Position numbers and translations under genes: made by a program
Part shown: positions 59,701-64,000 of the stretch, piece after piece
Position numbering within the stretch: position 1 is the stretch's first letter
Layout: the number at the start of each line of letters is the position of its first letter
Assembly: GCF_019059575.1 (NCBI RefSeq)
Contig: NW_024881622.1
Span: forward strand, 248,001 to 312,000
From: Amphibalanus amphitrite
Taxonomy: Eukaryota > Arthropoda > Thecostraca > Balanomorpha > Balanidae
Length of the DNA stretch: 64,000 nucleotides
Direction of reading: 5' to 3'
Notes under the pieces: model-generated
The model's database searches: none
What the model was told of the DNA's origin: nothing
The model's input: only the letters and a program-made list of their open reading frames with translations

Positions 59701-62700
59701 CAAACAATGGGTTAGAACTCAGAAGTGGTTTCGTGAGACGCGCCCCGCACATGTCGCTGGCGATTCACTTTTCACAAAGTTTGAGCAGACGACGGTACCT
59801 GGATTATAGGTTTGTTTTACGCTACGTGTCGTTAACTATTAAATATCAGTATGACCAGTGAAGAAGGAGTTTGTACTGAGTCATCTAGCTGAATTGCTTA
59901 TGTTTTGAGCAAACTACGTTGTCACTTGTCAGTAATGCCAGCAGCACGCCATTTTAACTAGTTTGATGTGTTGTTTTGGAAATGTGACCTAAGCAACTCC
60001 CTTGAGCGACTCTAGGTCATGGAAATCTGTAATTGATTCGTGGGTTATAACGCCATCCAGTGCCAGAATTCATTTATTCAAGTTTCTAACCAGTCTTCCC
60101 CTTTTAAATAACTTACTTTTTCTATTCAAAAACAACGCAAATCTGACGTTGAATCTGACATTGAATTGGCTTTACTTATATCTGGCCTTGACCCAAATCG
60201 CCCTACCGATGGGGGATCCACTATTGACCATCGCTCTCTGGCCTCCCGATCACCTTCTGTCGTGCTCTCTGACATCATGGCTGGGCGACCTTTGCACACG
60301 ACGGTAGCGCGCTCTCAACTCTCGCCTGCTGGCTGGGCGACAGAGCTGCCACAGAATGGTCCCCATTGGAAACAGGCCTGAGAATAGTCTTAGACCTGAT
60401 GAACACCGGCCCATCCTCACTTGTTATACGAAAAAGTTTCTTGAACACATTCACTTTGCAGGTATATTGTTGAGCCGTTACGTTTTGCAAAGCCCGTAAT
60501 ATGACATAACAATTAATGACCGGAATGTCACGGAATTTACCCTCGAGCAAGAAATTCTGATGTATTTTAAGCATACATATTATAACTAGTTCTTATTAGA
60601 ATCCCGGAAATAAAATCAACGTGATGTTCCAGTGGCGAATTAGTAGGTGATGCAAAAATGTTACAATTGAAGTAAAATCATTGCAATTAATGGTCATTTT
60701 AAGTTCAGTGTAATGTAACTAGACCAGTCTATGAAACACCTAATTTTACATGCGAATATGTTGCTGGGTGCGCAAAGCCAACTTTGCTGCCTCGGCCAAT
60801 CCACCTTATGCATTATAGAGCCCTGGGTCGGTGCCAGTGACCGTCTGCGTTTGTTGTGATGTAAGTCGGTGTGCGGGTAGCCAAGTAACGCATCGATTAA
60901 AGCATATGCCAAAGCAGTTTGCACCGCAGGCAGATGTGATGCATCAACGAAACACGCATCCTGACATTCATCGTAAGGTGTAACGTAAAAAGTGCGGACG
61001 GATGGACCTGTATACTGTATAGTGTCCACTAGCATATTCTACCTTTTCTTTTATGAACGCGATTTAGAAAATATTAACTGGAAAAATATAAAAGGAATGT
61101 ATTTTCAAGGTGGCTAGATCTATCGACACAGACCGTTTGCAAGGCAAACGTTATTCACTTGGAGTGTCTCTCATGTGGATTGTGCCCTTCAGATACCTGG
61201 ACAGTCTTTCATGCAAGCGCAATATTCTTGCCTTCCAATACCTACTTTGTTGTGAAGTCATCAAAATGGCTACTGAGCACCCTTGTCATCGATTTACCCT
61301 TGCATAACCGCCATCGACTTTACCATACGGTGCTATATCAAGCGTAACATCCAATCGGTTTCATCGAAAGAACTTCACGTAAATGACCCACTCCCCGGGT
61401 AATTTACCGATGGAAAAATCGATTGCAGAAATTACATGCAGGTAATTCCGAAAAAGGCACAAATAAACAGATGGATTATCAGTGGACGGCCATTCTGGAA
61501 AAGTGTAATGCATTCTTCACTCACCCAGCACCATGAGGCTCTTGTTGATGTTGTTGGCCTCCTCCAGGGTTTTGCCCTCGCTGTTGGTCTTCTTTGTCAT
61601 CTCGCTGCCGGCCAGGTCGACAAAGTTGAGCTTGCCCAGCTTCGAAATGTAGACGTCCGAGTCCTCTGCGGCCTGGTGCACATATTCGAATGGAGAGTTA
61701 GAAACAGGTTCACATCTTATTTTAGCTTTTATATTTTTTCACCTCACAAGTTAAGAGCTAAGAGGACGGAACTCGTTACAAAATCATATATTGAGCAATA
61801 TCTGCTTAGAAAACTTTTCTAGAAGGCTAGGGAAGGTTATATTTTGACGATAAGTCATTGGCAACAGTTTCGATGTTTTCGTTGCAGTATGTCAGTTATT
61901 TCACTTCAACTCTTTCATCAAATCATAGTTTTCAATGTTTGCCTTAATATGAGTATCCTAAATTAAATAGAGGCACGTTAATTATTGTTTGCCCGTTCTC
62001 GTGCGCACCTTTTGTTCGGAGGTAATGTACACCGTCAAAATGGTGTGACTCCGGCTGGAAAACTCGTTCATGTTGTGGCTGGCCACCGCTCGATTCCGCA
62101 AACCTGTCAAACACGCGTCCATCATCAGTCGCCGGCCGCCAAACGACCACCTTCGCGGTGGCCGTGGCCGCCAGACCTCTCATCGGGTCGGCTGAACCGT
62201 CAACTCGACGCGTCAACTGGCCGTCAACCGGCCGTCAAACCCCGCGGGCCGACTGGGCGCCGCTCGCTATATCGACGAGTGACGACACGACGGCGGGGGA
62301 CCTTGACGCGGTCATCGCGCTCTGAAATAACCATCAGACGAGCCGCACACGGCCACGAGTCGAGCGTTTGTGACACAGTTCGGCAAACCGCTCGGAGCGA
62401 GCTGTTCGATACTCCGATAATAGGGGAGCCGGTCAGCCGAGTCGACGGCGGCGACGGCGGAGGGGCAGGGGACGGAGGGAGGGGGCAGACGGACGGCGGT
62501 TGACGCGGTGCACGGTGTATGGGAGTCCCTGTTAGTGTTCAGCGACGGTAGGTAACGCCATCGATCCGCCTCCAGCGCCGCTGTGCACCCGCCAAACACC
62601 TGCCGACTCCGGGTGGCAGACATCGGGGAAAAACATCGCTTGGGGACGCCGGTATAATGAGGACGCCGACAAAAGGAAAGGTGTCGGACTGGCGACAGAC

Positions 62701-63573
62701 GACGGTGTCATGACTGGCGGGAGTCTGCGACGAAAAGGCAGCTGGTACTCTAATAGATCCACCAGCAGCACCATTTAGAAGCATTTTATCGAATGATTGC
62801 GCATTGACGGAAGCTGATGAATAGCTGCTTACTTTTACTTATTAATACAACTTTGCTAGAAACGTTTAGAGCTAATTAAGAAAATAAATGATCTTAACGA
62901 TAAAGGCCTCTCGGATCCCGGCAACAACCATCAAATCAGCTATCAGATGGTTAAAGCCCCATTTTATAAGCTAACGTTTGTTTCACCCTACCTTCTTCTA
63001 GCACGGCCAGCAGGTCGTCGAGCTCCTCGCACTCGACGGTGAAGAGGTTCTCCACGAAGAAGGCGCGCTTCTTCTTGTTCCAACGCACCATCAGACTCCG
63101 CGGCGGCTTGCCCGGCTCCGGCTGAACCGGGTTTAGCAAGTCGATCACCTGACAAGACCGCCGGGAACAGTAAGGCAAATGAATCAATCACCAAGTGGGA
63201 AAGCGTTCTAAATGTTCAAACTGCTGGTAGTAAGCATAATTCATGTTTAATTAATGAAAGCGTTAAACTATAAGTAGTATCTAGCCATGTGACCGATAAT
63301 TGAAATCACTGATCACAATTGAACTTATGGTCTGATCTATATGTAAAGCTTCAATAGTTCTTGACATAAAGCTTATGGTGCTAATTGTGAATCGTGGTAA
63401 CGTAACTACCTAAGCTATCCATGCAATACACTTTTACCTTTTCATTGTAGATTTCTAGATAGGATGCCTTCAGGAGAAAGTCCTTGTCCTTTTGTTCGTT
63501 GATTACTTGAAACAGGTAAACGAAGGAGCGAAACACGAGCCCGTGGTCTTCAGAGTACATGTCGGGTGCCTTC
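53762..63573 (-). CDS. KIF12: KIF12-like kinesin, 3' part of gene (11 exons; first motor exons lie outside the window)
   Basis: Exons in transcript order: 63438-63573, 62992-63148, 62009-62103, 61525-61672, 58105-58223, 57368-57472, 56851-57001, 56276-56498, 55655-55814, 54154-54242, 53762-53912. All junctions are GT-AG and keep frame, giving 510 codons plus a stop. Motor motifs in order: [10 protein letters not shown]; switch [14 protein letters not shown]; switch [50 protein letters not shown]. The [13 protein letters not shown] segment and the [12 protein letters not shown] segment track human KIF12 closely. A neck and coiled coil follow ([40 protein letters not shown]), then a Ser/Pro-rich and Lys/Arg-rich tail. 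The P-loop (GQTGSGKT type) is not in the window and must lie past 64000. KIF12 is a microtubule motor linked to cholangiocyte and beta-cell function in mammals. The donor after EEIN (AG/gtcgga, at 56276) is weak and is the least certain junction. Confidence 0.87.
54539..55491. mobile_element. Inverted-repeat element with TAGGGGAGAGCGGGG ends and TTGTATCA iterons, inside a KIF12 intron
   Basis: It has the same outer end as the 1565-2805 element, but the inner part of the inverted repeat is GAGTTGTATCA. That motif recurs at about 54572, 54912, 55248, 55263, 55293 and 55464. It lies between KIF12 exons 54154-54242 and 55655-55814. A (TGTA)n run sits at 54948-54968. There is no transposase. Confidence 0.7.
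57670..57975. repeat. Tandem repeat, about 75-bp unit, in a KIF12 intron
   Basis: Four to five units, each with TGCGGYGCAGCATA, GGCGCTC and GTGACATCTAGCGGG in order, between exons 57368-57472 and 58105-58223. Units are about 70-85% alike by eye. Confidence 0.85.
58224..61524. other. Long KIF12 intron
   Basis: 3.3 kb between exons. A CpG-rich patch at 58640-58920 is the only compositional feature seen. Confidence 0.6.
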
Positions 63574-64000
63574 CTGAACTGAAAGTCACCCAGAAATACA
63601 TGGTTATTATATAAAATAGTTTTATATATTTGTCATACATCGGTTTCCTGCAATAGCTAAGAAGTAGCAAAAGGACGGGTCGTACGGTCTACAAAAGCAA
63701 TAGGGTTTTGAAAGTGTGAACAAGTCGTCACTTTTGGCGTCATGCCAAGACGGTTTTCTACCGGTGGTCATTTCGGCTCCGTCACCCGGGCCCGCTGGTC
63801 ACGTATTGATCCGTGTCACGTGACACGGACCAGTGACGTCACCACGCTGGAAAATAAAGGCCGCCGTGCTGCCGGGTAAGGTCCGTGTGTGCCGCTGTGT
63901 TTGGCAGCGTTACCCCGCCACCTGTGCGGCCGGCTGATTTCGTGACTTTGGGAAGCGAAAGAAATCCTCAGTTGGCTCTCAATAGACCCTCCTATATGTA
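63574..64000. other. KIF12 intron reaching the window edge
   Basis: No P-loop exon is present. CpG and CACGTG sites occur at 63770-63850. The remaining motor exons must lie beyond the window. Confidence 0.6.

Overview
This is a gene-poor, repeat-rich piece of a metazoan nuclear genome. It has spliced genes with GT-AG introns, GC-rich coding exons in AT-richer DNA, many miniature transposons and a Penelope-like retroelement. The gene set (APPBP2-like, TBC1D20, TMEM121 family, KIF12-like) and the divergence from the human proteins point to an invertebrate. An arthropod such as a crustacean is my guess, but the sequence does not prove it.

Four genes are supported. TBC1D20 (minus, 20319-21713) has its whole coding region in one exon. 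An APPBP2-like gene (minus, 24820-30806) has about ten exons; they add up to about 584 codons, against 585 in human. A TMEM121-family membrane protein (plus, 47425-48438) has one coding exon. A KIF12-like kinesin (minus, 53762-63573) shows 11 exons covering the second half of the motor, the coiled coil and the tail; its first motor exons lie beyond base 64000. One further candidate exon (minus, 42963-43279) is unassigned. The four genes have no obvious common pathway and their adjacency is not operon-like.

Most of the rest is transposon-derived. 1565-2805: an element with TAGGGGAGAG ends. 3441-4833: an inverted-repeat element with a 5-bp target duplication, a nested second element, and a candidate empty site at about 6155-6210. 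5041-5537: a small TTAA-flanked element. 7023-9414: a Penelope-like element with a 13-bp target duplication and 635-bp inverted arms. 11427-13902: a head-to-tail pair of non-autonomous Helitrons carrying a GGGTA minisatellite, followed at 13924-14586 by a CACGTG-rich inverted-repeat element. At 16270-17165, 33973-34975, 36808-37709, 39720-40460, 41894-42383, 46002-47217 and 49875-50882: a superfamily of elements full of AGGTCA/TGACCT hexamers, several with TTAA flanks and G-run/C-run hairpins. 38216-39660 and 44325-44823: CT/CTCTCG microsatellites joined to arrays of the palindrome CCGACGTCGG, plus tRNA-derived SINE pieces. 54539-55491: a second TAGGGGAGAG element, lying inside a KIF12 intron.

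The most striking pattern is modular. The same AGGTCA-rich core sits between quite different terminal inverted repeats, and some elements carry a private motif that is repeated inside and also forms part of their ends. Identities and boundaries were read by eye; no alignment or database search was run.
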